Source: Mariniblastus sp. (GTDB taxonomy: Bacteria > Planctomycetota > Planctomycetia > Pirellulales > Pirellulaceae). Taken from it: DNA of 64,000 bases. A program made the translations under genes and the position numbers. The DNA lies in assembly GCA_029251085.1 (NCBI GenBank), contig JAQXDZ010000065.1, positions 91,428 to 155,427 on the forward strand. Direction: 5' to 3'. Within the stretch, counting starts at the first letter, position 1; the number at the start of each line of letters is the position of its first letter. Positions 45,735 to 55,468 of this stretch are shown piece by piece. A model generated the notes under the pieces. The model was not told the DNA's origin. It ran no database searches and was given only the letters and a program-made list of their open reading frames with translations.

Positions 45735-47255
45735 ATGCAAACTTTGAAATCCTTTCTAAACCAATCTCTCTTAATTTGGAGAGACTCTACAGGCGCTGGT
45801 CGAGTGGGGATTGCGTTACTGCTAACGATCTGCGTTGGCGGTATCATTTCAGTCGGCATTTGGTCCGCCCAACCCAACTACGTTGTCCTCGCTCGCGACA
45901 TCGATGACCCCACGCAGGCCGCAAAAATTATGGCGGCTTTAGATGCGGAGAACATCACCTACCAGATCAAAGGATCCGGTTCGATGATCATGGTGGGATC
46001 CAGTAAATTATCGCGCGCCAGAATTGCGGCCGGAAAAGCCGGTCTGAACAGTTCCGGCAGTGAGATGGAAGAAATTTCTCCCTGGATGGATCCTGTCAGC
46101 CAACAGTATTACCTCAACACAAATCTTGAGCGACGGCTGAAAGTTGACATTGAAAAAATCAGGAGTGTTAAATCTGCTAATGTGCACTTGAGCATCCCTG
46201 AAAAACAGGCTTTCATCCGACAGTCCACCGATCCCACCGCGTCGGTTCTTATCGAAATATCCCACCTTGAAAAATTCAATGAGGCGGATGCCGCCGCAAT
46301 CGCTGACTTCGTCGCCTCCGCAGTTCCCGGGCTTTTACCGAGTTCTGTGTCAGTTTCGGATACGCAGGGAAACCAATACAGCACCGACACCGAGGGGATG
46401 AACTTCAGTAAAAAAGAAGAGTTTATCGCTGAGCGAGAGAGCGCACTGAAGCGGAAGGCTGAAAATCAACTGCGCAATCTTTTTGGATGGGGTAACTTTA
46501 ATGTTGAAGTCACCGCTGATTACAAATTTGAAAATGCCGTTCAAGAGAGCCGCGAACTAGGACCTGAAAAATTCCTCATCCAGGAAAATATAAAACAGCA
46601 AATGGATATCGCAGCTGGGCCGGCTTCTGGTATCGCAGGCACTGGGGCGAACCTTGTGAAGCCCACCCTCACACCCATCGGTTCAGCAGCGGTTACCGCT
46701 GCTAACAAGAGCCAACTCAAGATGGAAGAGCAGGAGAGCAAATGGGATTTTTCAGAACTGAAACGGACAGAAACGATCGATGGAGCATTACTAAACGCCC
46801 TGTCGATTGCCGTCACGATCAACAAACAAGACCGGGATGCCACGCAAATCGCGGAGCTTAAAACAACTCTTGAATCTTCGATTGGCACCGCCTGCGGAGT
46901 TCGAATCGGCAAAGATCAGATCACCGTCGATTTCATTGACTTTGTCACCGAGGAACCGCTCGACCCGGTGGCAACCAGCACGATTCCTTGGGATCAAATC
47001 AATGAAATCCTAAAAAACATCTCGTTGGGTGTCGCGGCTCTGGTTGCATTATTTATTGCCTTTCGCACCTTCAAAAAATTCCAACCCGATCCAATCGTCA
47101 CGAGTGAAGCCGCCGCTGCTCCAACATCGCAATTGACACAACTAAGTGAATTGGTCAAACAGAACCCTGAAGTATTCGCCAAGATCATTGATTCGTGGGC
47201 CAGTCTCGAAACTGAGACGGAAACCAAAGAAGAATCAACCACCGTAGCCGCCTGA
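45735..47255 (+). CDS. fliF: Flagellar MS-ring protein FliF
   Basis: The protein has 506 residues. Membrane helices lie at ~24-45 and ~428-447, flanking a periplasmic region with the YscJ/FliF ring-building motifs (IMAALDAENITYQIKGSG, LERRLKVDIEKIRSVKSANVHLSIPE). The C-terminal cytoplasmic tail (~450-506) binds FliG, whose gene is next after 12 bp. It is at the short end of the FliF length range. Confidence 0.95.
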   Translation: MQTLKSFLNQSLLIWRDSTGAGRVGIALLLTICVGGIISVGIWSAQPNYVVLARDIDDPTQAAKIMAALDAENITYQIKGSGSMIMVGSSKLSRARIAAGKAGLNSSGSEMEEISPWMDPVSQQYYLNTNLERRLKVDIEKIRSVKSANVHLSIPEKQAFIRQSTDPTASVLIEISHLEKFNEADAAAIADFVASAVPGLLPSSVSVSDTQGNQYSTDTEGMNFSKKEEFIAERESALKRKAENQLRNLFGWGNFNVEVTADYKFENAVQESRELGPEKFLIQENIKQQMDIAAGPASGIAGTGANLVKPTLTPIGSAAVTAANKSQLKMEEQESKWDFSELKRTETIDGALLNALSIAVTINKQDRDATQIAELKTTLESSIGTACGVRIGKDQITVDFIDFVTEEPLDPVATSTIPWDQINEILKNISLGVAALVALFIAFRTFKKFQPDPIVTSEAAAAPTSQLTQLSELVKQNPEVFAKIIDSWASLETETETKEESTTVAA

Positions 47256-47267
47256 GTCAAATAAGAA

Positions 47268-48281
47268 ATGTCACCGCTTTCAACAGAAGAACGACTCGCG
47301 CTATTGCTTAGCGTGCTAGGCCCCGATGCAGTTAACGCTGCATTGAAGAAAATGAACCCTACGCGCTCGAATTTCATCAAAAATTTGCTCGCCGAATACA
47401 AAACCGTTCCTCCCAGTGAAGAGGAAATCGAGTTTATCATTCGTGATTTCAGTCGCTATTTTTCCTTCGCGATGAAAACACTTGGCCCCGAGATTCATCA
47501 AGCGTCGACCGCCATGCGAATCGCAAAAAGGAAAAAGCTAAAAAGCCAGGACAAACCGGTCACGCAATCCGTTCCCTCGGAAGAACCCGTCGTATTTGAA
47601 AAGATCGACGAGTCAGGTGACTACGTTCGCGACTTGAATCAACTGGACCCGTTTCAAATCTCAACCGCACTTGCCGATGACAACGCCAAAACAGTTGCCC
47701 TCGTGGTAAACCTGTTGGAAACCCATTTGGGAGCCGAAATAATCAAGGAGCTTGACGACCATATTCGGGATCAAGTCATTATCTACTTGAGCGAAGAAAA
47801 CGTCGTCCCCGAACGCATTGTTCAAGAAGTATTAAAAACAACCTTCCAAAAAGCCAATGCTGTCACCGTAAAAAAAGAAACCACCAGCCGAATTGACACG
47901 TTAGCTCAATTGATGCGTTCGCTTCCTAAAGAGATACGCAAAGGACTCATCGAGAAACTCAACGATCGCGATGAAGAAATGGTTCTTGCGATTCGAGCCA
48001 AACTGTACGTGTTTGACGACATCCTGCGTCTCGATGATCGTGACTGTCAGAAATTAATTGGCCAGACAAAATCTGAAATCCTCGCCGTCGCTCTTCAACA
48101 GGCAGATCCTGACGTTGCCGAAAAACTATTTAAAAATGTTTCCAAACGTGCCCGCCAGGCAATCGAAGACGAAATGGAATACACCGTGGGCGCTAAAGGT
48201 CACGAAATCGAAGAAGCTAGAAAACAACTCGTCGACGCCATGGCTCGCCTAGACGAAGCAGGGGACATCACGTTGAACTAA
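47268..48281 (+). CDS. fliG: Flagellar motor switch protein FliG
   Basis: The protein has 337 residues. The N-terminal domain (~1-110) starts LSTEERLALLLSVLGPDAVN. The middle domain includes DPFQISTALADDNAKTVALVVNLL. The C-terminal torque domain (~230-337) has the charged residues that meet MotA (KEIRKGLIEKLNDRDEEMVLAIRAKLYVFDD is split across ~220-250). FliG sits on the MS ring and transmits torque and direction. The usual partners FliM and FliN are not encoded in this window. Confidence 0.93.
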   Translation: MSPLSTEERLALLLSVLGPDAVNAALKKMNPTRSNFIKNLLAEYKTVPPSEEEIEFIIRDFSRYFSFAMKTLGPEIHQASTAMRIAKRKKLKSQDKPVTQSVPSEEPVVFEKIDESGDYVRDLNQLDPFQISTALADDNAKTVALVVNLLETHLGAEIIKELDDHIRDQVIIYLSEENVVPERIVQEVLKTTFQKANAVTVKKETTSRIDTLAQLMRSLPKEIRKGLIEKLNDRDEEMVLAIRAKLYVFDDILRLDDRDCQKLIGQTKSEILAVALQQADPDVAEKLFKNVSKRARQAIEDEMEYTVGAKGHEIEEARKQLVDAMARLDEAGDITLN

Positions 48282-48283
48282 AT

Positions 48284-48823
48284 ATGATTGAGCATCACGT
48301 ACAATTCGATCGCCAAGTCAAAAACTGCCGGTTTCTCGATCGGTCAGAACCGGTGACTCGTACCGTGAATCCAGTCACCGCCGAAGCGGCATCGGCGGCA
48401 GTCAATGAGCGCATGACCGGGTTGCTTGAAAACATCGCGACTGGAATTGACAGCATCGATCTCAAGACAGCCGAATTCGCAGACGAAGTCGTTTCTCTTT
48501 CCATCTCACTGTCCCGTATTATCGTAGAAAATCTAGTAGGCGAATCTCAGGAACTCAAAGAAAAGCGACTGACCAAAATATTGTCTGAAGCACTTGCCCG
48601 CCCCGAGACTCCCGTTGGTGTCTATGTCAATCCAATCAACCTCGATTGCATCAAAAATAAAATCTCGGAAGAAACGAGAACCGAGGAAATTAATTTGCAA
48701 ATTGACGATTCGATTGAGCCAGGCGAGTGCCGAGTCGAATTTGACACCTACGAACTGCTTTCACGCATGGAAACTCAACTCGATGAAATCCAGGCTGGAC
48801 TAACGGAGATCATTGATGAGTAA
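48284..48823 (+). CDS. fliH: Flagellar assembly protein FliH-like
   Basis: The protein has 179 residues. The central and C-terminal part matches FliH/YscL: helical LENIATGIDSIDLKTAEFAD, then VVSLSISLSRIIVENL, and GECRVEFDTYELLSRMETQL near the end. FliH regulates and docks the FliI ATPase to the export gate. It lies between fliG (2 bp gap) and fliI (8 bp overlap). The N-terminal 35 residues are not conserved. Confidence 0.85.
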   Translation: MIEHHVQFDRQVKNCRFLDRSEPVTRTVNPVTAEAASAAVNERMTGLLENIATGIDSIDLKTAEFADEVVSLSISLSRIIVENLVGESQELKEKRLTKILSEALARPETPVGVYVNPINLDCIKNKISEETRTEEINLQIDDSIEPGECRVEFDTYELLSRMETQLDEIQAGLTEIIDE

Positions 48824-50156
48824 ATTCTCCGAAACCGTTCTCAACCGATGCTCTGAAATCGTCAGCAATACGAGATCGCTGCAGCCCGTCGGTTGCCTAA
48901 CCGTGGCCCAGGGCGCGATCACTGCCTCACTACCCGCGAGTGTTGGCGAGCTTGTTGAAATTGAAAACAAGTCCGGCCCCAACACCCTTGCTGAGGTCAT
49001 TGGATTCTCCGACGATCTCGTTCAGCTGATGCCCTTTTCGCACAACAATCAACTCCAGCGGGGCGATCGAGTTTTCTCCCTCGGACGCCCCATGAAAGTA
49101 CCCGTCGGCGACCAATTACTTGGCCGAGTAATTAATGCCATTGGTGAGCCAATCGACGGGAACGGCAAACTTGGAACTCAGCGATTCAGGAGCGTTGTCC
49201 TCGATCCACCTAATGCTCTCACCCGAAAACCAGTCGATGAAGTTTTTGCCACCGGACAAAAAGCGATCGACGGCATGCTGACCATTGGAAAGGGTCAACG
49301 CGTAGGATTATTCGCCGGAAGTGGCGTTGGCAAAAGTACCCTACTAGGACAGATCGCACGGTACGCAAGTGCCGACCTTAACGTGGTCGCACTCATTGGC
49401 GAGCGAGGTCGAGAAGTTCTACCTTTTATTAACGAGTCGCTTGGAGCGGAAGGGATGGCCAAATCAATTGTCATCGTTTCTACCGCAAACGAAAGTCCAC
49501 TCGCCAGAGTCCGAGCAGCGGAATCAGCCATCGCTATTGCCAACTGGCATCGACGGCAAGGGAAAAGTGTATTTCTAATGCTTGACAGCCTAACTCGATT
49601 CGCAATGGCGCAACGCGACCTCGGATTGATGCTAGGTGAACCTCCGACTACCCGCGGTTACACACCCTCTGTTTTTCAAAAGATGGCTACGCTGCTGGAA
49701 CAACTAGGGAACTCCGACCGAGGTTCCATTACGGGACTGCTTACCGTGCTGGTCGATGGCGATGACATGAACGATCCGATTGCTGACTCTGCCCGCTCTA
49801 TTCTCGATGGGCACATCGTTCTTGACCGGGATCTCGCCAACGCGGGACATTATCCTCCAATCAGTGTCTTACAAAGCCTTAGTCGACTATTTCAGGAACT
49901 AACTGAACCGGTACACGCATCCTCGGCTGTCGCCATTCGACAAATCATGGCCAAATATCAGGACGTTATCGATCTCATTCAGGTTGGTGCCTATACCAAA
50001 GGCGCTTCACCACAAACGGATATTGCCGTTGAAATGTATCCAAAAATTTGTCAATTTCTCCAGCAACCCCTGCAAGCTCCCTGTTCCATCGAAGACACCA
50101 AGCGACAAATGCAGAGACTCGTGGACATGCTCCAGCACCAGTATCCACCAAGCTGA
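48816..50156 (+). CDS. fliI: Flagellum-specific ATPase FliI
   Basis: From the ATG at 48816 the protein has 446 residues; GGAG lies 9 bp upstream. A TTG one codon earlier is possible. The Walker A loop is GSGVGKST (~168-175), the Walker B region is VFLMLDSLTRFAMAQRD, and GYTPSVFQKMATLLEQLG is the FliI/SctN signature. It powers substrate unfolding for flagellar export with FliH and FliJ, encoded on both sides. Confidence 0.96.
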   Translation: MSKFSETVLNRCSEIVSNTRSLQPVGCLTVAQGAITASLPASVGELVEIENKSGPNTLAEVIGFSDDLVQLMPFSHNNQLQRGDRVFSLGRPMKVPVGDQLLGRVINAIGEPIDGNGKLGTQRFRSVVLDPPNALTRKPVDEVFATGQKAIDGMLTIGKGQRVGLFAGSGVGKSTLLGQIARYASADLNVVALIGERGREVLPFINESLGAEGMAKSIVIVSTANESPLARVRAAESAIAIANWHRRQGKSVFLMLDSLTRFAMAQRDLGLMLGEPPTTRGYTPSVFQKMATLLEQLGNSDRGSITGLLTVLVDGDDMNDPIADSARSILDGHIVLDRDLANAGHYPPISVLQSLSRLFQELTEPVHASSAVAIRQIMAKYQDVIDLIQVGAYTKGASPQTDIAVEMYPKICQFLQQPLQAPCSIEDTKRQMQRLVDMLQHQYPPS

Positions 50157-50198
50157 TAAGCATGTCTCGCGAAATGGCATTCGGCCTGAAAAGAACCC

Positions 50199-50645
50199 AT
50201 GAATCAAACCAAGAAAATTGAAAAACTCAACAAGGTTTTAGATTTTTACAAGAAAGAATTAGATCAACAAAAATTTCAATTGAGTGAAAAAGGTTCTCTC
50301 CTAAAAAAGATTGAACTGGCTCTGCAAGTCCACCAAGCAAAAATAAAGCACTCCCTTGCTGGGCTGGAATCGTCCAACATGACAATTAGCAATTGCTTAA
50401 TCCGAAAACCACTGATTGATCAATTACAAACAGAACTCGAGTCTACTCAAGAACAACTCAAAGAAGCGCAGCTTGATTTTGAAAACCAAAAGCAGATTAT
50501 TAGAAAACAAATGTCAAAAATCGATTCGATGGAAAAATTGATCGAACGAAAAGTAGCTGAGTTGATCTACGAAGAAACAAAACGCGAACACGCGACAGCT
50601 GACGAACGGTACCTGAATACCGGTTTTAAAGGAACAAAACGATGA
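50199..50645 (+). CDS. fliJ: FliJ-like flagellar export coiled-coil protein
   Basis: The protein has 148 residues, almost entirely charged amphipathic helix with heptads (YKKELDQQKFQLSEKGSLLKK, LQTELESTQEQLKEAQLDFE, MEKLIERKVAELIYEET). This is the character and length of FliJ, which inserts into the FliI ring. The assignment rests mainly on position between fliI and a MotE-like gene and on coiled-coil structure. Its end overlaps the next ATG by 4 bp. Confidence 0.78.
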   Translation: MNQTKKIEKLNKVLDFYKKELDQQKFQLSEKGSLLKKIELALQVHQAKIKHSLAGLESSNMTISNCLIRKPLIDQLQTELESTQEQLKEAQLDFENQKQIIRKQMSKIDSMEKLIERKVAELIYEETKREHATADERYLNTGFKGTKR

Positions 50646-51394
50646 AATCAATTATCATTGCCGGAGTCATCGGCGTCTGCCTTTTTGCGGGGACTATTTG
50701 GGTCACCAGCTCGTTTATCAAAAAAGACGAGCCTGCAGCAACGGATCCAGTCACTGAGTTCGACGGCAAACTCCCGATGGTGGATACAACCAAGGCACAG
50801 GAACAGATGCCGCTGGGAATTCGACCGGATGTACCGATGCCGCCCAGCGTCGCACTCGACCTGATGAACTCAATCATTCAAAGCGAAAAGAAACTGCAGG
50901 AAAAAGAAGAGCGGCTTAAAAAGGAAGAAAAACGAATCTCCCTGCTTCGCGAAGATCTCGAAAGAGAACGGACTGAGCTCGAGTCTTTTTCAAAAAAGAT
51001 TGACTCAAAAATCAATGAAGCAAAAGAAGCAACCAATTTTCTTAAGTTGGAAAAAGAAGCCGTCAAAAAAGAAGTCAAAGAGCTTTCGATGTATGAAAGC
51101 CGATTGGGAAAAAAGGTTGGTGATCTAGCAAGTGAAGAAGTCAAACTACAGGTGAACGAGTTGAAGGACATGTTCCGAACACTCGACCCAGCCAGTGCTG
51201 CGGAGATTCTTACGGAATACACCGCCCAAGGAAACTTTAACCTCGTCGCCAATCTTCTGAAAAGCCTCGAGGATCGACAACAGGCAAAAATCATTGCCGA
51301 ATTTGACAGTCCAACACTCGTCGCAAAAATCATGGACACATTAATCAACCCAAACCCCGCCGGGGCAACCCCCACCAAAAGCATTTTCAGGTAA
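50642..51394 (+). CDS. MotE/MgtE_N-type flagellar protein
   Basis: The protein has 250 residues: one N-terminal membrane helix (~5-25), a long coiled coil (~75-170), and a C-terminal MgtE_N-like domain with LKDMFRTLDPASAAEILTEY and LLKSLEDRQQAKIIAEF. This is the layout of MotE, a periplasmic chaperone for stator/motor assembly known in alpha- and other bacteria and usually encoded next to fliJ. The start overlaps fliJ. MotE would normally act with MotC or related proteins; here only MotA/MotB-like genes are seen. Confidence 0.82.
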   Translation: MKSIIIAGVIGVCLFAGTIWVTSSFIKKDEPAATDPVTEFDGKLPMVDTTKAQEQMPLGIRPDVPMPPSVALDLMNSIIQSEKKLQEKEERLKKEEKRISLLREDLERERTELESFSKKIDSKINEAKEATNFLKLEKEAVKKEVKELSMYESRLGKKVGDLASEEVKLQVNELKDMFRTLDPASAAEILTEYTAQGNFNLVANLLKSLEDRQQAKIIAEFDSPTLVAKIMDTLINPNPAGATPTKSIFR

Positions 51395-51459
51395 CTCGTT
51401 TAGCCTACTCAGTAAAATAAACAATCGATCCAATTACAGCGGCGAACAAGGACCACGAC

Positions 51460-51726
51460 ATGGAAGTCTCAGAAGCAATTGTGATCGGCAGGAACCTGTT
51501 TACAACGTCCCTGCTTTTGGTAGCTCCCATTGTCATCGTCAGTCTAGTCGTTGGCGTCTTGATCAGTATTGCCCAAACAGTTACCAGTATTCAAGAACAA
51601 ACCCTGACGTTTGCACCTCGAATCGTTGCCGTGGTCGCCATCATCATTTTCTTGACGCCCTGGTACCTTTCAACGCTAAAAGATTTTACTGTCGAAATGT
51701 TTAGCTACATGAACCAAATTCTATGA
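51460..51726 (+). CDS. fliQ: Flagellar export gate protein FliQ
   Basis: The protein has 88 residues and two membrane helices (~15-38 and ~52-75). ISIAQTVTSIQEQTLTFAPRIVAV is the standard FliQ loop. It forms part of the FliPQR export gate. It overlaps fliR by 4 bp (ATGA). fliP, which normally precedes it, is not in the window. Confidence 0.95.
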   Translation: MEVSEAIVIGRNLFTTSLLLVAPIVIVSLVVGVLISIAQTVTSIQEQTLTFAPRIVAVVAIIIFLTPWYLSTLKDFTVEMFSYMNQIL

Positions 51727-52490
51727 CGGCTGAGCATCAGTTATTCAATTTCATTTTGATCCTCGCACGAGTCTCGGCATTCGTCGGGTTTCTTCCAATT
51801 TTTGCGCAACGTCAGCTACCTCATTTGGTTAAAGCTGGCCTCGCAATGTCGCTAACTGTTTTTTGGTTTGGGGCTCTTCCGCAAGAATTATTCTACGTCA
51901 ACCAAATCGATATCGTCGTCTCAGTTCTGTTTCTGGCGAAAGAAATTACGATTGGATTTTTACTGGCGATGCTGTTGGGATTCATGTTTGTTCAGGCCAA
52001 AATCGCCGGCGCCTATGTCGGCCAGGAGGTTGGACTCTCTTTGGCATCGGTCACGAGCCCTGGAACATCCGACTCCTCGACGCTTGTCACAACCATTTTC
52101 GAGACCTTTGCCGTCTTACTTTTTTTCGGCTTAAATCTGCACCATTTCCTCGTTCGAATTGTGCACTACTCACTAATTCACCTTGCTGGCAAGATTGAAA
52201 TCACCGACCTGCCAACAGAGCTATTGACTCAAATGGCCAGTTCACTTACCACTCACGGCAGCATGATTGCGGCTCCAATCGGCGTAAGCCTGTTTATTTT
52301 GACAATTGCCATCTCGCTCCTAAACAAAGCCGCACCCACGCTTAACCTGTTCTCTGTAGGTATGACCTTACGAAGTGGAATCGGCATCCTGTGTCTGATT
52401 GTCTTCTTTCCAATCATCGTTAAATCAATGGAAGCTCACTTTCGTACTTACTTATTTCAATTGGAACAATTTTTCGTCTACTTTCAGTAA
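51723..52490 (+). CDS. fliR: Flagellar export gate protein FliR
   Basis: The protein has 255 residues and about six hydrophobic segments. ILARVSAFVGFLPIF near the N-terminus and GQEVGLSLASVTSPGTSDSSTLV in the middle are characteristic FliR sequences. It sits at the heart of the export gate with FliP and FliQ. Coupled to fliQ by overlap. Confidence 0.94.
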   Translation: MTAEHQLFNFILILARVSAFVGFLPIFAQRQLPHLVKAGLAMSLTVFWFGALPQELFYVNQIDIVVSVLFLAKEITIGFLLAMLLGFMFVQAKIAGAYVGQEVGLSLASVTSPGTSDSSTLVTTIFETFAVLLFFGLNLHHFLVRIVHYSLIHLAGKIEITDLPTELLTQMASSLTTHGSMIAAPIGVSLFILTIAISLLNKAAPTLNLFSVGMTLRSGIGILCLIVFFPIIVKSMEAHFRTYLFQLEQFFVYFQ

Positions 52491-52517
52491 ATCTTAAACC
52501 TCTAAAACCAATCGGTA

Positions 52518-53582
52518 ATGTCCGAACGCAACGATCAACCGACAGAACAGCCAACACAGCGGCGCAAGGAACGAGCGCTCGAGGACGGACAACTGGCTTA
52601 TAGTTCTGAACTGGTTGGTGGCCTGATCATTCTCGCGGCCATTGGTTTTTTCATGATGATGGGGAATTGGTTTTTCAAGGCTTTACTCGACTGCATTCGA
52701 GAAAGCCTTACTTTCTTCAACCCCATGATCGAAAACCCTGATTCGATTTTGATCAGCCTTCGGCGACATGTGATGAATGTTGGGGCGGCCTGCATGGGCC
52801 TGATGTTACCTTTAATGGTAATGGTCATCGTGATTGGAGCTCTTCAAACTCGATTCAACATTTCCCTCAAACCGCTAAATGCCAAATGGAATAAGCTCTC
52901 ACCCAAATCTGGACTAAAGCGAATTTTCTCTACGCGATCCCTCAATCGAGGCGCCGTCGCGATCTTAAAAACAATTGCGATTATCGTTGCCGGTTACTGG
53001 ATAACCACAGCACATTTTGAGCAGATTGCCACCTCGGGATTCAGCAACTACCCACACATGCTGGCCATTGGAACTAGCATCATTTTGCAAATTGGCCTGG
53101 TAACGGCCTTGCTGATGGTCGTGGTAGGAATCGGTGATCTTGGATTTCAAATCTGGAAACAAAATAAAGATTTGATGATGACCAAGCAGGAAATCCGGGA
53201 TGAGCAAAAGGACATTGAGGGAAGTCCAGAGTTAAAGGCCAGAATTCGAAAAATCCAGAATGAGATGTCGCAAAAAAGAATGGCGAGAGAAGTCCCCGAA
53301 GCAACAGTGGTCATCACCAACCCAACTCACTTTGCCGTTGCTTTAAAATACGACCCACAGGTTTCTGCCGCGCCCATCGTCGTTGCCAAGGGTGCAGACC
53401 TCTTGGCTAAAAAGATTATCAAAATTGCAAAGAGCAATGGCGTTGCCGTGGTTGAACGCAAGCCCGTTGCTCGTTTCCTTTACGCCAATGTCAAAATTGG
53501 CAACGAAATACCGCTTGAACTATATCAAGCGGTTGCAGAAATCCTCAACTACATCAAAAAGCTAAATCGGAAATCGGCGTGA
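52518..53582 (+). CDS. flhB: Flagellar export switch protein FlhB
   Basis: The protein has 354 residues with four membrane helices in ~30-215. The cytoplasmic part contains the autocleavage motif NPTH (in VVITNPTHFAVALKYD, around residue 269-272), where FlhB cuts itself to switch from rod/hook to filament export. The C-terminus AVAEILNYIKKLNRK is typical. It is the last gene of the plus-strand cluster. flhA is not next to it, unlike in many bacteria. Confidence 0.95.
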   Translation: MSERNDQPTEQPTQRRKERALEDGQLAYSSELVGGLIILAAIGFFMMMGNWFFKALLDCIRESLTFFNPMIENPDSILISLRRHVMNVGAACMGLMLPLMVMVIVIGALQTRFNISLKPLNAKWNKLSPKSGLKRIFSTRSLNRGAVAILKTIAIIVAGYWITTAHFEQIATSGFSNYPHMLAIGTSIILQIGLVTALLMVVVGIGDLGFQIWKQNKDLMMTKQEIRDEQKDIEGSPELKARIRKIQNEMSQKRMAREVPEATVVITNPTHFAVALKYDPQVSAAPIVVAKGADLLAKKIIKIAKSNGVAVVERKPVARFLYANVKIGNEIPLELYQAVAEILNYIKKLNRKSA

Positions 53583-53682
53583 TCATTTTCGCCAACGATT
53601 TAGACGGCCGGTCCGATGAACTCACCTCGACCGGTGAGGGAGAGGCGTGGATTTACCGCTCCCTCAATAATCGCGATGTCGT

Positions 53683-55323
53683 TTAGAAGATATTATTCAA
53701 TTCTTGCAAGACTTCCGTAGCAACGGTAATTGATCTCGCATTTGCTGAGAATCCACGTTGAGCAATAATCAATTGAGTAAACTCGAGAGCGACATCAACA
53801 TTCGAAGATTCGAGGTGTTCTCCGCGAACCGCTCCTCTGCCGTTGGCGGCACCGACGCCGATATCGGGTGTGCCGCTGTTCACAGTTTGCCCGTAGTAGT
53901 TATCGCCAAGATTTTCGAGACCCTGTTGATTCGAAAATCTTGCAATCGCGAGTTGAGCTACTTGAACTTCACGTCCATTGCTCGCAATCCCGGACACGAC
54001 TCCGTCAGCAGACACATTCATCTTCACGATCGTACCAGGGGAAAAACCATCCTGCTGGAACGTTGCAGAATAATTCGTCGCCAGGTGAGAAAGGCTGTCG
54101 AGGGAAATATCTATTTCCTGTGGTTCAATGATAGAGTCAATGTCCACTTCAATATTGGCATCGCCCAAACCAGTACCATTCATGATTTGAAACGAACCGT
54201 CTTCCTTGAATCGAATCTCTGAGATCAGCCCATCGTTGAGAGTAACCAGCGGATCACTTGATGAAAAATTTGCCGCCCAAGTATTATTTCCAGTCTTCTC
54301 AAAGGTGACATTTAATAAGTGCGGTTCGCCGCGAGTATCAAAAATTTGCAAAGTCGAATCGACGGTATCACCGGACTTACCATCCGTTTCCACGATGAAA
54401 ATTGCATCCTCAAACTCTGTTTCTCCTACGTTACCTGCGTTGTCCGACAATTGCAGACTCAACAAAGCGTCGCCTACATCGTCGGCAGTGACCAACAAGT
54501 TTCCCGTTGCGTCGAGAGTGACCGAAGCCCCCACAATGCTCGCGTTGATTGAATTCACAAGATCGTCGACCGTCGTGGTTGTGTCAGCCGGCAGGTTGGT
54601 CGAGAACGAAGAACCATCGACATTCGTACCCACAATGTCAATCGAATCGCCCGGGGCGTAATTGACTCCATTTAAGTCGAGATCATTTAGCAAGGTAGTT
54701 GGGGTGGCAGCCACGCCCGCTGCTGTAAACGGGAAGGAAGTCGTTAGCACCTCCGCAAGAGGCGGAACAGCTGAAGCGGGCAAGTTGCCAATTAACTCTG
54801 CCGTCGACGTCGCTTTCCCTGGAACGCTCGCTCCCAGCGGGATCTGAATCCTCGTGTCTCCCGGAATTTGAAAACCAGGTTCTGCGTCCGTCGCTTCTCC
54901 TTTGGCACCAAAACGCTGAACGTAGCCACCAGTAGCTGGATCTACTAAATATCCGGAGGAATCAACTGAAAATGAACCGTCACGTGTGTAGGCTTGCTGA
55001 TCTCCCTTGATTACAAAGAAACCATCACCGTCGAGTGCATAATCAAATTCACCACTACTCGCGTTGAGAACTCCTTGCGTAAAATTCTGCGAAACCTCGG
55101 CTACGCGAACACCGTTACCGACTTGAATTGGATTCACGCCACCATCAACGTCTCCAGAAGCACCCACAGCAGGAGCTCGATCGGTGTAGATCAGATCGGA
55201 AAACAAAACCCGTTGCGATTTGAATCCGGTCGTATTTAAGTTTGCAATATTACTTGCAACCACATCAAGTTTTTGCTGGTGAGCCAATAGCCCAGTCGCA
55301 CCGGTAATTAAACTTTTACTCAT
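53683..55323 (-). CDS. flgE: Flagellar hook protein FlgE
   Basis: The protein has 546 residues. The rod/hook N-terminus is LLAHQQKLDVVASNIANLNTTGFKSQR-like in residues ~12-38, followed by ALDGDGFFVIKGDQQAYTRDGSF, the FlgE/F/G core. The C-terminus ends SSNVDVALEFTQLIIAQRGFSANARSIT, the expected hook-axial motif. Length and the presence of fliK and flgD upstream fit FlgE and not FlgF/FlgG. The start is an ATG at 55323. A region of 145 bp separates it from flgD. Confidence 0.93.
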   Translation of the reverse strand: MSKSLITGATGLLAHQQKLDVVASNIANLNTTGFKSQRVLFSDLIYTDRAPAVGASGDVDGGVNPIQVGNGVRVAEVSQNFTQGVLNASSGEFDYALDGDGFFVIKGDQQAYTRDGSFSVDSSGYLVDPATGGYVQRFGAKGEATDAEPGFQIPGDTRIQIPLGASVPGKATSTAELIGNLPASAVPPLAEVLTTSFPFTAAGVAATPTTLLNDLDLNGVNYAPGDSIDIVGTNVDGSSFSTNLPADTTTTVDDLVNSINASIVGASVTLDATGNLLVTADDVGDALLSLQLSDNAGNVGETEFEDAIFIVETDGKSGDTVDSTLQIFDTRGEPHLLNVTFEKTGNNTWAANFSSSDPLVTLNDGLISEIRFKEDGSFQIMNGTGLGDANIEVDIDSIIEPQEIDISLDSLSHLATNYSATFQQDGFSPGTIVKMNVSADGVVSGIASNGREVQVAQLAIARFSNQQGLENLGDNYYGQTVNSGTPDIGVGAANGRGAVRGEHLESSNVDVALEFTQLIIAQRGFSANARSITVATEVLQELNNIF

Positions 55324-55392
55324 CTAGGTCTCTCTAATTGAAAGTTAAAATCGATTGGATCCGAACCGCTTCCACTTCACCTACCGTCGGGA

Positions 55393-55426
55393 ATAGCAAG
55401 TGAAGCAAAATAGCAAGTGAAGTGAC
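55393..55426. repeat. 17-bp direct repeat, two copies
   Basis: ATAGCAAGTGAAG occurs at 55393 and 55410, with the period continuing to about 17 bp. It lies between flgD and flgE in the intergenic spacer. Function unknown. Confidence 0.6.
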
Positions 55427-55468
55427 TCTCAACTTGCTCATTGCGATCGGAATCTAAATGGTTACAAG

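Noticed and set aside
53621..53665. Hairpins CTCACC/GGTGAG and GAGGGAG/CTCCCTC between flhB and flgE
   Set aside because: The stems overlap, loops are large and no T tract follows on either strand, so a terminator call is not supported.
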